This document shows, piece after piece, positions 11,936 to 22,655 of a stretch of DNA of 64,000 nucleotides. The notes beneath the pieces are model-generated. The model did not search any database and was not told the DNA's origin. It was given only the letters and a program-made list of their open reading frames with translations. Within the stretch, counting starts at the first letter, position 1, and each line of letters starts with the position of its first letter. Source of the stretch: Bufo bufo (lineage: Eukaryota > Chordata > Amphibia > Anura > Bufonidae); NCBI RefSeq assembly GCF_905171765.1, contig NC_053390.1, positions 504,280,301 to 504,344,300 on the forward strand. The letters are read 5' to 3'. Both the position numbers and the translations under genes were made by a program.

Positions 11936-12285
11936 TACAACGTGTGACTACCTGACAGAAAATGACAATGAATCCACATCTTTGCACAGATTTGGCCTTT
12001 TAAAGGCATGACGTCCAAAAATTTCAATCAGCTGAAAAACAGCCAGTTTCAGTTTAATCGTTATTTTCAATTAATTGAATGCTCAAAAAATGTTTTGTCT
12101 CACTCCCATTTCTTCTTGTTGCATGTTGAAGCTCTACTTGGAACCTTGTTAAGATCCAACAATGTAAAATATGATTTTTTGCCATTTTTCAAGTTGTCTT
12201 AAACTTTTGATCAGGACTGTACCTCGGTGAGTGGGTATTTAAATATGGCGGCCGCTTGCGAGCACCATAGCTGCTGGGTGCTGTT

Positions 12286-13198
12286 TTAACCCCTTGAGGA
12301 CCCATGACATACATGTACGTCATATCTTGACGGGACTTAAAGACCCATGACGTAAATGTACTTCATGAGGTCTGGGGGAAGATCGGGGTGGAATCGCTGC
12401 ACCATGGCTGCTCTTACCGGCAGGCAGCTATGCCGGGAAAGAGCAGCATGGTGCCGATCCACCCCCCTGCAGCTCCAAGCGCTGCGATTGGATGATCAAT
12501 GTGTCGGTCACATCGCAGCACAGGAAGCTGTCAGCAGCTGCGGGGAGGGTCGGGAGGAGGTCAGGGGACAGTGGCCGGTGCTGAACTGGTCAGCACCGGT
12601 CACATCCAAGGTGAGGCAGGGGACACCAGTGTTTTGGGTCCCCTGCCAGCGCTGCGATTGGCTGAAACAACGCTCCAGCCAATGGCAGCGCTATAGCTGC
12701 ACAGGAAGAGACAGAGAACGTCCCTGCATGCATTTTTTTTTCATTTGCAGCTGTTCCAGATCCCTCCGTTCCTGTCCCTTCCCACCCCCCGTCCCCCCCC
12801 ATCCTTTTTTTTTACGGACACCATTTGGTCCGTGCACTTTTTTTGGTATTTGTTTTTTTTTTTAACCATTTTCCAGCTCTGCATCACTTTTTCTGTGTGT
12901 GAGCTGTGATATTTGTGCAGATTTTTTTGCACATTTTTTTCATATTTAATTTTTTGGGGTTAAAAAAGAACTGGTAGTTAGGGCTTTATATAAATATATA
13001 TAGAGTTATATATTTCTATATATATATATAGATATAAGTAAAAAAATTTAGCCAATGTAATAACGTTTAATACGATCTGTGGTGCTCTGCAGCACGCACA
13101 ATCAGTAGTGTGCTCAGTAGCATCTGCACATTTGAGTTTTTTTTTTTTTCACATTTGTGTGTGAAAAAATAACTGCAGTTAGTGGTAGTTAGTTAGTT

Positions 13199-13200
<2 letters not shown>
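12286..13200 (+). mobile_element. piggyBac-B 5' part, left copy
   Basis: It begins with TTAACCCCTTGAGGACCC at 12286, a typical piggyBac terminus with its TTAA. From 12829 to the AT tract at 13201 it matches 26752-27180 closely; the latter leads into a piggyBac-type transposase remnant. Relative to that copy it lacks about 48 bp near 12907 and carries a 17-bp inversion at 13081-13097. The ORF-like stretch at 12356-12865 has no recognisable domain and is taken as non-coding. Confidence 0.65.

Positions 13201-13235
<35 letters not shown>
13201..13235. repeat. (AT)n microsatellite
   Basis: An alternating AT run marks the junction between the left piggyBac-B copy and Penelope-like sequence. Length instability here blurs the exact insertion point. 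Confidence 0.9.
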
Positions 13236-13239
<4 letters not shown>

Positions 13240-14057
13240 CAGTATGGTGGCTCACTTCAAGCGGATTATGGAATCAGGTGCTGCTAACCCAAATTAGAGG
13301 GACACCCACCCTCTGGTCAGGTGTAGCTAATGAATAGTAGAGTAATGGGTGAGCACTCTGGCACTTGGACTTAATATAAAATTTTATTAAATCAATTTAG
13401 TTAGTACATGTACAATTATAAAATAAGTTAAAATAGGTAAAAACATCAAGATGCTGTTGCCAATAGAGAAACAATATGCTGGAATCTAACTCTTCACGTA
13501 TACAAAGTCCACACAATGTCCAAACAATGCAGACTATCAAGATGGTTGTAGTTAGACGCGAAAATCCACTAGTTGGAGTGTCAGATTTCTAATATGGACG
13601 TAGGTTCCTGTCCCATATATATCAATCCGTGTCAAGAACAAGTAGGTATCCAAAGTATAGTTATAATAATAGTAGTTATTGTCTCTTCCGCAGAATTTGC
13701 AGAGTATAAGTCTCTGATGTGGTCACAAGCTTAGTAGCCGTGGGTAATATTTATAACCTCATGGGTAGGTCAATGCTTTAGGAAGGAATATCTCTTACCT
13801 TCCTTCTTATCCAAACGAGGGTCGAGCGGTGCGGGTTGATACCAACGTCACGCTTCCAGCTTCTCTCGCCGGCTATCCCGAACTATCGCGGGAGTTGGAG
13901 CGGGACTTGGTTTGTCCGTACCTGTTACTCTTCCGGCATGGAACAAAGAAAATGCCTCTTTGGTCTGTGATTTCTTGTTCCGATAGTGTTTGCTTTGTCT
14001 TGCAACTCCAATATTCGTAACGTGGCCACGCTAATAGCCACGGAGGTACTTTTCACA

Positions 14058-14124
14058 GGTGTCCGATCCGGCCCAGATGCGTTTCGGGAATTGGCCTTCC
14101 CTTCATCAGTGGTATCGTGACACC
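14058..14124 (-). ncRNA. hammerhead-like ribozyme in the PLE 3' region
   Basis: On the minus strand the order is GGTGTC, an internal loop with CGAT, CCA, CTGATGA, a stem II of GGGAA/TTCCC, GAAACGCATC, TGG, a loop with ATCG, and GACACC. Stem I is closed by CCA/TGG, CGAT/ATCG and GGTGTC/GACACC. The core boxes are intact and stem III is minimal. Hammerheads of this form are known in Penelope-like elements, and this one sits about 0.7 kb downstream of the endonuclease frame. One additional A lies between CTGATGA and stem II. Predicted cleavage falls after the C of GCATC, between plus-strand positions 75 and 76 of 14000. Confidence 0.65.
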
Positions 14125-16276
14125 TGTATGCCTCCGCCTTTTATATCCAGGATAGCACCCAAAAATATGGAAAACTGGATTTTTATTTTGGAATGCGTTT
14201 TTTTTGTCAGCGGTTTTTCTTGCATCCGTTTTCCATGCGATTTTTTGGACACATATGTGTTTTTTTGTGCTGCATGTTGCTTATGTTCTTGTAGACTTGG
14301 GGTATAAGTGAATTTGTTGTACCTAATTGATTAACTGAAATATATCATTTTAAAGTTTCGCCGTAATGGATAATACATTCTCTAATATCTGTATGGATAG
14401 AATTAGGCACCTCTTATTCTAGCCATCACAGAATGAGCTAAATTATCTAAAACATATACAGATGGTGTTGAAGTATATGATGTGAGTATAAAATAATGAA
14501 TATATATGAATGTAAATACATAAAACATAAAAATATAAAACATGGAAATATAAAACATAAAATATTTAATAAATCTTGACATAGTAAACATTTTATGGGG
14601 ATCTTGCATGGACCCCAGAGATATGGTCAATCTTCATATTACATTATGGCCCAATTTATCCCATTATAGCCAATTCCACTAGTCTATGGCTGAATCTACT
14701 AACAGATGAATGTAAAGTGGATGTGTAGTTAATTTACATATTGATTAGATGCCAGAGGGCTGGGGGCCCCAGTCCGAGTCCACGACGCAGTGTCGATAAC
14801 CGACCAAACTGCGGCGTGTGAGTCGGGTCTGGGGAACCCAGCCTACAAGAATCCAAAAATCTCAAGTTCAGCATTTAGACCGGCTGGTAGCATTGAACCG
14901 AACTCATAAATGCGTCTTGATTCTATCCTGGACATCTGTTTGATATAATTCCCTCCACGCCAGTGTATATCCACCTTCTCCAGTGCCATGAAAACAAGAT
15001 TGGACGGATCTTTATTATGAACATCTCTATAGTGTTTTGAAAGACAATGTTTGTCATATCCCTTGCGGATATTTGAGATGTGTTCCGCCAATCTGGTTTT
15101 CAAAGGTCGTTTGGTACGTCCTATATACTGTCTTTTACAAGGACACTGGATCAGGTAGACAACACCGGTGGTATTGCAAGTCAGACATTCCTTCATCTCC
15201 CATTTATATCTATTTTCAGTTGAGAAAATTGTTGATATTTTCCTTGGTGTCGGAGTGATCTTACATGCCATGCATCTACCACATTTGAAAAAGCCTTTCA
15301 ATTTCATCCAGGTACCCATGATTGTATTGTCTTGCTTTTTTAATTTCTTAGTTGATGGAGCTATTTTAAGTCCCAGATTGGGGGCTTTGGTAAATGTTAA
15401 AAACGGCCCAGTAGGCATTAGATGACCAATCACCCGATCACTCAAGATGTGGTGCCAATGGGCTTTGATAATTTTCTGCACTCTCTTGTGATTATTATTA
15501 AAGGGGAGTATCATTCTGGTATTAATTATACTGCTTTCTTGTGTGTCTTTACTTGCTGATTTTTTATCTTGGAACCAAGTTTGTCTATCTTTGCTTCTTG
15601 TTTTTTCTAGCGCTTCGTCCAGGATTTTTTCTGGGTATTGTCTGTCTAGAAATTGATTCTTCATTTTTATAGCTTCTGTCTCAAAATCACCCTCTTGTGT
15701 ACAGTTTCTTCTAATTCTGCCAAACTGGCCAAAAGGGATATTGATCAGCCAGCTTGGCAGATGACAGCTGGAAAACTGGATGAAACTGTTTTTTATATGT
15801 AGGTTTGGTAAATGTACTACATATATATTTATTGCCCTCTTTCCTGATTTTTAGATCCAAAAATTCAATTTCTTCCATGATCTTGGGGGTAAACCTTAAG
15901 TTCATTGAGTTATTATTTATCTCATTCAAAAATAGTTCCAGTGTCTCTCTACTGCCTTTCCAGACAAAAATAATATTGTCTATGAATCTACGCCATAGGG
16001 CCAGATCCGCCCCAAGTTTGGGTCTGATGATATTTTCTTCCCATTCTGCCAAAAACAAATTTGCATAACTTGGAGCGAATCTGGTCCCTATGGCGGTTCC
16101 ACATTTCTGTAGATAAAACTGGCCTTCAAAGTAAAAATAATTATGGGCTAAGATATACCCAATACCCTCTATAATGAACTCTATATGTTTCTCATTTATT
16201 GTTCCATCCCTTTTTATTTGTTCTCGTACAGCTAACATCCCATGTTGATGGTCAATTATAGTATATAGAGATTGTA

Positions 16277-17839
16277 CAGGGAGTGCAGAATTATTAGGCA
16301 AGTTGTATTTTTGAGGATTAATTTTATTATTGAACAACAACCATGTTCTCAATGAACCCAAAAAACTCATTAATATCAAAGCTGAATATTTTCGGAAGTA
16401 GTTTTTAGTTTGTTTTTAGTTTTAGCTATTTTAGGGGGATATCTGTGTTTGCAGGTGACTATTACTGTGCATAATTATTAGGCAACTTAACAAAAAACAA
16501 ATATATACCCATTTCAATTATTTATTTTTACCAGTGAAACCAATATAACATCTCAACATTCACAAATATACATTTCTGACATTCAAAAACAAAACAAAAA
16601 CAAATCAGTGACCAATATAGCCACCTTTCTTTGCAAGGACACTCAAAAGCCTGCCATCCATGGATTCTGTCAGTGTTTTGATCTGTTCACCATCAACATT
16701 GCGTGCAGCAGCAACCACAGCCTCCCAGACACTGTTCAGAGAGGTGTACTGTTTTCCCTCCTTGTAAATCTCACATTTGATGATGGACCACAGGTTCTCA
16801 ATGGGGTTCAGATCAGGTGAACAAGGAGGCCATGTCATTAGATTTTCTTCTTTTATACCCTTTCTTGCCAGCCACGCTGTGGAGTACTTGGACGCGTGTG
16901 ATGGAGCATTGTCCTGCATGAAAATCATGTTTTTCTTGAAGGATGCAGACTTCTTCCTGTACCACTGCTTGAAGAAGGTGTCTTCCAGAAACTGGCAGTA
17001 GGACTGGGAGTTGAGCTTGACTCCATCCTCAACCCGAAAAGGCCCCACAAGCTCATCTTTGATGATACCAGCCCAAACCAGTACTCCACCTCCACCTTGC
17101 TGGCGTCTGAGTCGGACTGGAGCTCTCTGCCCTTTACCAATCCAGCCACGGGCCCATCCATCTGGCCCATCAAGACTCACTCTCATTTCATCAGTCCATA
17201 AAACCTTAGAAAAATCAGTCTTGAGATATTTCTTGGCCCAGTCTTGACGTTTCAGCTTGTGTGTCTTGTTCAGTGGTGGTCGTCTTTCAGCCTTTCTTAC
17301 CTTGGCCATGTCTCTGAGTATTGCACACCTTGTGCTTTTGGGCACTCCAGTGATGTTGCAGCTCTGAAATATGGCCAAACTGGTGGCAAGTGGCATCTTG
17401 GCAGCTGCACGCTTGACTTTTCTCAGTTCATGGGCAGTTATTTTGCGCCTTGGTTTTTCCACACGCTTCTTGCGACCCTGTTGACTATTTTGAATGAAAC
17501 GCTTGATTGTTCGATGATCACGCTTCAGAAGCTTTGCAATTTTAAGAGTGCTGCATCCCTCTGCAAGATATCTCACTATTTTTGACTTTTCTGAGCCTGT
17601 CAAGTCCTTCTTTTGACCCATTTTGCCAAAGGAAAGGAAGTTGCCTAATAATTATGCACACCTAATATAGGGTGTTGATGTCATTAGACCACACCCCTTC
17701 TCATTACAGAGATGCACATCACCTAATATGCTTAATTGGTAGTAGGCTTTCGAGCCTATACAGCTTGGAGTAAGACAACATGCATAAAGAGGATGATGTG
17801 GTCAAAATACTCATTTGCCTAATAATTCTGCACGTAGTG
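16277..17839 (-). mobile_element. Tc1-like element Tc1-B (DD37E), complete
   Basis: The target duplication TA lies at 16275-16276 and 17840-17841. The ends read CAGGGAGTGCAGAATTATTA and, inverted, CACTACGTGCAGAATTATTA. A second internal pair of the same motif (GTGCATAATTATTAGGCAA, about 16466 and inverted about 17640) sits roughly 190 bp inside each end, giving an IR/DR arrangement like that of Sleeping Beauty. The length of 1,563 bp and an intact transposase make it a complete element. It is inserted in motif A of the PLE reverse transcriptase. Confidence 0.95.
16605..17621 (-). CDS. Tc1-like transposase, DD37E type, intact 338 aa
   Basis: A DNA transposase that would excise and reinsert the surrounding element in the nucleus. 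The uninterrupted frame runs from ATG at 17621 to the stop at 16605. Residues ~1-60 are a helix-turn-helix DNA-binding region (LTGSEKSKIVRYLAEG, TLKIAKLLKRDHRTIKRFI). A basic linker with RKKRVEKPRRK follows as a likely nuclear signal. The DDE triad is visible in VLWTDEMRVSLDGPDGW, FMQDNAPSH and [11 protein letters not shown], with 37 residues between the last Asp and Glu; family members of the DD37E group are known from vertebrates. GGGGVLVWAGI is the usual glycine-rich stretch. No frameshift or stop was seen, so this is the best candidate for a recently active element after piggyBac-A copy 1. Confidence 0.93.
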   Translation of the reverse strand: MGQKKDLTGSEKSKIVRYLAEGCSTLKIAKLLKRDHRTIKRFIQNSQQGRKKRVEKPRRKITAHELRKVKRAAAKMPLATSLAIFQSCNITGVPKSTRCAILRDMAKVRKAERRPPLNKTHKLKRQDWAKKYLKTDFSKVLWTDEMRVSLDGPDGWARGWIGKGQRAPVRLRRQQGGGGVLVWAGIIKDELVGPFRVEDGVKLNSQSYCQFLEDTFFKQWYRKKSASFKKNMIFMQDNAPSHASKYSTAWLARKGIKEENLMTWPPCSPDLNPIENLWSIIKCEIYKEGKQYTSLNSVWEAVVAAARNVDGEQIKTLTESMDGRLLSVLAKKGGYIGH

Positions 17840-18634
17840 TATATCGAGTGTCCCCATAATCCACTCTGATTCTACTTCTAGGTTTTCTAATATTTGTATG
17901 ATATGGGTAGTGTCTTTAATATAAGAACTAGTCTTTTTCACAATTGGTTGTAGCTGTACGTCAATATATTTTGACAGATTTGAAGATATCGAACCTATAC
18001 CCGAGACAATCGGTCTACTGGGTGGTTTTAACATACATTTATGAACCTTGAGGAGACAGTAGAAGACTGGTAGTCTCCTCTGTGTCCCCAAGATAAAATC
18101 ATGTTCTTGATTTGAAATGACAGATGAATCCAATCCTCTCTTACACAGCATCTTGAGCATCTTGAGTTCACGATCAAAATGCTCCAGCGGGTCCTTCTTC
18201 AATATCTCATATGTCTTCACATCCCTAAGTTGTCGCAAACATTCATCATCATAATCAGCCGTATTCATTACCACTGTCCCGCCCCCCTTATCTGCGGGGC
18301 GTATGGTGATATTTTCATTTTTCTGTAATTGTTTTATGGAATGGCATTCATGTCTGGTTAGGTTTCCCTGTCACAGACCTTTTATTTTTAATTTGCGTAT
18401 GTCCACTTCGACATTCCTCTGAAAAGTGGACATTTCCGCACTAATTTCATTTCTGGGAAACAATGTCAATCTATTTTTGAGAATAGTTTTGGTTGGTGAG
18501 TTCTTGGGATCGAACCTCCCCACAGGATTTTTTAGGAAGTGTTTTTTTAAACAGAGGTTCCGTATAAATTTTTGGATCCCTATATAGACAGAGAATTTGT
18601 CCAATTTTTAGTGGAATAAAAATAGTGGAGAATT

Positions 18635-21110
18635 TTTGTCCAAGTTAGTGGAATATGAGACTTTGTATGAAAAAAAAAAAAAAATCATCATTTTCCACTA
18701 ACTTGTGACAAAATATAAAAAATTCTAGGAACTTGCCATGCCCCTCACGGAATACCTTGGGGTGTCTTCTTTCCAAAATGGGGTCACTTGTGGGGTAGTT
18801 ATACTGCCCTGGCATTCTAGGGGCCCAAATGTGTGGTAAGGAGTTTGAAATCAAATTCTGTAAAAAATGACCTGTGAAATCCGAAAGGTGCTCTTTGGAA
18901 TATGGGCCCCTTTGCCCACCTAGGCTGCAAAAAAGTGTCACACATCTGGTATCTCTGTATTCAGGAGAAGTTGAGGAATGTGTTTTGGGGTGTCTTTTTA
19001 CATATACCCATGCTGGGTGAGATAAATATCTTGGTCAAATGCCAACTTTGTATAAAAAAATGGGAAAAGTTGTCTTTTGCCAAGATATTTCTCTCACCCA
19101 GCATGGGTATATGTAAAATGACACCCCAAAACACATTCCCCACCTTCTCCTGAGTACGGAGATACCAGATGTGTGACACTTTTTTGCAGCCTAGGTGGGC
19201 AAAGGGGCCCATATTCCAAAGAGCACCTTTCGGATTTCACAGGTCATTTTTTACAGAATTTGATTTCAAACTCCTTACCACACATTTGGGCCCCTAGAAT
19301 GCCAGGGCAGTATAACTACCCCACAAGTGACCCCATTTTGGAAAGAAGACACCCCAAGGTATTCCGTGAGGGGCATGGCAAGTTCCTAGAATTTTTTATT
19401 TTTTGTCACAAGTTAGTGGAAAATGATGATTTTTTTTTATTTATTTTTTTCATACAAAGTCTCATATTCCACTAACTTGTGACAAAAAATAAAAACTTCC
19501 ATGAACTCACTATGCCCATCAGCGAATACCTTGGGGTCTCTTCTTTCCAAAATGGGGTCACTTGTGGGGTAGTTATACTGCCCTGGCATTCTAGGGGCCC
19601 AAATGTGTGGTAAGGAGTTTGAAATCAAATTCAGTAAAAAATGACCTGTGAAATCCGAAAGGTGCTCTTTGGAATGTGGGCCCCTTTGCCCACCTAGGCT
19701 GCAAAAAAGTGTCACACATCTGGTATCTCTGTATTCAGGAGAAGTTGAGGAATGTGTTTTGGGGTGTCTTTTTACATATACCCATGCTGGGTGAGATAAA
19801 TATCTTGGTCAAATGCCAACTTTGTATAAAAAAATGGGAAAAGTTGTCTTTTGCCAAGATATTTCTCTCACCCAGCATGGGTATATGTAAAATGACACCC
19901 CAAAACACATTCCCCACCTTCTCCTGAGTACGGAGATACCAGATGTGTGACACTTTTTTGCAGCCTAGGTGGGCAAAGGGGCCCATATTCCAAAGAGCAC
20001 CTTTCGGATTTCACAGGTCATTTTTTACAGAATTTGATTTCAAACTCCTTACCACACATTTGGGCCCCTAGAATGCCAGGGCAGTATAACTACCCCACAA
20101 GTGACCCCAATTTGGAAAGAAGAGACCCCAAGGTATTCGCTGATGGGCATAGTGAGTTCATGGAAGTTTTTATTTTTTGTCACAAGTTAGTGGAATATGA
20201 GACTTTGTATGAAAAAAAAAAAAAAAAAAATCATTTTCCACTAACTTGTAACAAAAAATAAAAAAATTCTAGGAACTTGCCATGCCCCTCACGGAATACC
20301 TTGGGGTGTCTTCTTTCCAAAATGGGGTCACTTGTGGGGTAGTTATACTGCCCTGGCATTTTCCAGGGGCCCTAATGTGTGGTAAGTAGGTAAATGACCT
20401 GTGAAATCCGAAAGGTGCTCTTTGGAATGTGGGCCCCTTTGCCCACCTAGGCTGCAAAAAAGTGTCACACATCTGGTATCTCCGTACTCAGGAGAAGGTG
20501 GGGAATGTGTTTTGGGGTGTCATTTTACATATACCCATGCTGGGTGAGAGAAATATCTTGGCAAAAGACAACTTTTCCCATTTTTTTATACAAAGTTGGC
20601 ATTTGACCAAGATATTTATCTCACCCAGCATGGGTATATGTAAAAAGACACCCCAAAACACATTCCTCAACTTCTCCTGAATACAGAGATACCAGATGTG
20701 TGACACTTTTTTGCAGCCTAGGTGGGCAAAGGTGCCCAAATTCCTTTTAGGAGGGCATTTTTAGACATTTGGATAATAGACTTCTTCTCACACTTTGGGG
20801 CCCCTAAAATGCCAGGGCAGTATAAATACCCCACATGTGACCCCATTTTGGAAAGAAGACACCCCAAGGTATTCAATGAGGGGCATGGCGAGTTCATAGA
20901 AAAAAATAAATTTTGGCACAAGTTAGCGGAAATAGATTTTTTTGATTTTGTTCTCACAAAGTCTCCCTTTCCGCTAACTTGGGACAAAAATTTCAATCTT
21001 TCATGGACTCAATATGCCCCTCAGCGAATACCTTGGGGTGTCTTCTTTCCAAAATGGTGTTATTTGTGGGGTGTTTGTACTGCCCTGGCATTTGAGGGTC
21101 TCCACAATCA
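18635..21110. repeat. alternating inverted array (~385-bp units) in piggyBac-A copy 1
   Basis: Units flip orientation at centres near 18670, 19057, 19445, 19835, 20220, 20605 and 20950, so each pair forms a ~775-bp palindrome. Landmarks recurring in both orientations are TTAGTGGAATATGAGACTTT, ACCTTGGGGTGTCTTCTTTC, CTGCCCTGGCATTCTAGGGG, CCCACCTAGGCTGCAAAAAA and ATACCCATGCTGGGTGAGA. Copy 2 has the same organisation with fewer flips (61385-63150). Mirror-image open frames of ~80-100 codons come from the repeat and are not genes. Confidence 0.92.
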
Positions 21111-21654
21111 TTACATGTATGCCCAGCATTAGGAGTTTCTGCTATTCTCCTTATATTGAGCATACAGGTAATGAGATTTTTTTTTTCCGTTCAGCCTCTG
21201 GGCTGAAAGAAAAAAATGAACGGCACAGATTTCTTCATTCGCATCGATCAATGTGGATGAAAAAATCTCTGCCAAAAAAAGAAAAAGGAGGGGAAAGGCG
21301 TCTGCCAGGACATAGGAGCTCCGCCCAACATCCCTACCCACTTAGCTCGTATGCCCTGGCAAACCCGATTTCTCCATTCACATCAATCGATGTGGATGAA
21401 TAAATCATTGCCGGGATTTTTTTTTTTATATATACAAAGTAGGGTTGTCCCGATACCGATACTAGTATCGGTATCGGGACCGATTCCGAGTTTTCTCGGC
21501 GGTACTCAGCCGCCGATACCCCGCCCCGATACATAAATAGAATACTTTTTTTTTTTCCCGCAATGAATATTTTTGCGGCCCGGCAAAGATGCAGCATCGG
21601 GAGAGAGGAGGGGCTGGAGTCCGTAACTATGGGCGGGGCCCGGTGCAGTCACTG

Positions 21655-22060
21655 TACTCTTACACCGGGCCCCGCCGCTCACCAAAGTATTTATAAACGT
21701 GAATCCTTATCCTGTTATTAAGTTGAACTAACGCTGCCCTCTCCCATGTTCCCATGTTCCCCTGTATCCCCCTGTAAGCTTCAATAGCAGGCAGAGCAGA
21801 CGGCAGCAGTAACGTCACTCACTGACGTAGAGCGCCTGCTCCGCCCACTTTATGAATGAAGCAGGCGGAGCAGACGCGCGACGTCAGTGAGTGACGTTAC
21901 TGGTGCCGTCCGCTCTGCCTGCTATGGAAGCTTAAGTAAGTGCTGTGGGGATACAGGGGGATACAGGGGAACATGGGAGAGGGCAGCGTTAGTTCAACTT
22001 AATAACAGGATAAGGATTCACGTTTATAAATACTTCGGTGAGCGGCGGGGCCCGGTGTAT
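21655..22060. repeat. palindrome inside the hAT element
   Basis: Arms share CACCGGGCCCCGCCGCTCAC, TTTATAAACGTGAATCCTTA, TTAAGTTGAACTAACGCTGC and GTCACTCACTGACGT in mirrored order around a centre near 21858, with a few indels. Non-coding. Confidence 0.85.
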
Positions 22061-22094
22061 TGGGGGACACTGTTATGAGGGGGATCTGTGGATG

Positions 22095-22655
22095 ACATAT
22101 AGCAGTGTCATCCACAGATCCTCCCCATAACAGTTCCATCCACAGATCCCCTATAACAGCACCATCCACAGATCCCCCACCAAATAACAATGCCATCCTC
22201 AGATCCCCCCACCCCATAACAATGCCATCCACAGATATCCCACCCCATAGCAGTACCATCCACAGATCCCCATAACAGTGCCATCCACAGATCCCCCATA
22301 ACAGCACCATCCACAGATCCCCATAACAGTGCCATCCACAGATCCCCCATAACAGTGCCATCCACAGATCCCCCATAACAGTGCCATCCACAGATCCCCC
22401 ATAACAGTGCCATCCACAGATCCCCCATAACAGTGCCATCCACAGATCCCCATAACAGTGCCATCCACAGATCCCCCATAACAGTGCCATCCACAGATCC
22501 CCCATAACAGCGCCATCCACAGATCCCCCATAACAGTGCCATCCACAGATCCCCCATAACAGTGCCATCCACAGATCCCCCATAACAGTGCCATCCACAG
22601 GTCCCCCATAACAGTGCCATCCACAGATCCCCCACATGACAGTGCGTCATCCACA
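22095..22655 (-). repeat. 26-bp minisatellite inside the hAT element
   Basis: About 22 units of CAGTGCCATCCACAGATCCC followed by CCATAA or shorter. Open frames with repeated Gly-Asp-Leu-Trp or Cys-Gly-Trp-His across it are artefacts. Confidence 0.93.

Larger units (their letters stand above)
8375..12219 (-). mobile_element. Tc1/mariner element (Tc1-A), TA target site
   Basis: It is flanked by TA at 8373-8374 and 12220-12221. The inverted termini begin CAGTCCTGAT and extend about 200 bp, including AGCTTCAACATGCAACAAGA and AGCTGAAAAACAGCC-like blocks in mirrored positions. It carries a degenerate transposase on the minus strand (10954-11935). The left terminal repeat is split by an hAT element at 8483-10783; without that insert and its duplication the element is about 1.54 kb, normal for a Tc1 element. 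Confidence 0.93.
8342..12285. mobile_element. short piggyBac-like terminal fragment split by Tc1-A
   Basis: TTAACCCCTTTCTGACC begins at 8342. After removal of the Tc1 element at 8375-12219 the sequence continues at 12222 and runs into the TTAA at 12286. TTAACCCCTT-type ends are typical of non-autonomous piggyBac elements. Only about 100 bp of non-Tc1 sequence is present, so this is a remnant. Confidence 0.45.
14843..18622 (-). pseudogene. PLE reverse transcriptase / GIY-YIG endonuclease, disrupted
   Basis: This is the main part of a PLE polyprotein that copies the element into DNA. The N-terminal part begins near LDKFSVYIGIQKFIRNLCLK (about 18601). It continues through PVFYCLLKVHK and PSRPIVSGIGS to motif A (GTLDI), which is split by Tc1-B at the TA 16275-16276; joining across the insert restores the reading through motif A. 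Motif B (GTAIGTRFAPSYANLFLAEW) and motif C (RRFIDNIIFVWKG) follow; the usual double Asp of motif C reads Asp-Asn. A frameshift lies near 15690. The C-terminal part holds a CxxC pair (GRCMAC), ECLTC, then the GIY-YIG signature VVYLIQC and QYIGRTKR. A stop at about 18372, frameshifts and the motif C change make it non-functional. Confidence 0.88.

Noticed and set aside
12356..12865. 169-codon frame in the left piggyBac-B copy
   Set aside because: Low-complexity; the paralogous right copy does not keep it and no domain is visible.
18640..21110. Repeated ~83- and ~100-codon frames (GPFAHLGCKKVSHIW and TLFCSLGGQRGPYSK types) on both strands
   Set aside because: They are the same repeat unit read in opposite directions, conserved because the DNA repeat is, with no codon bias toward coding.
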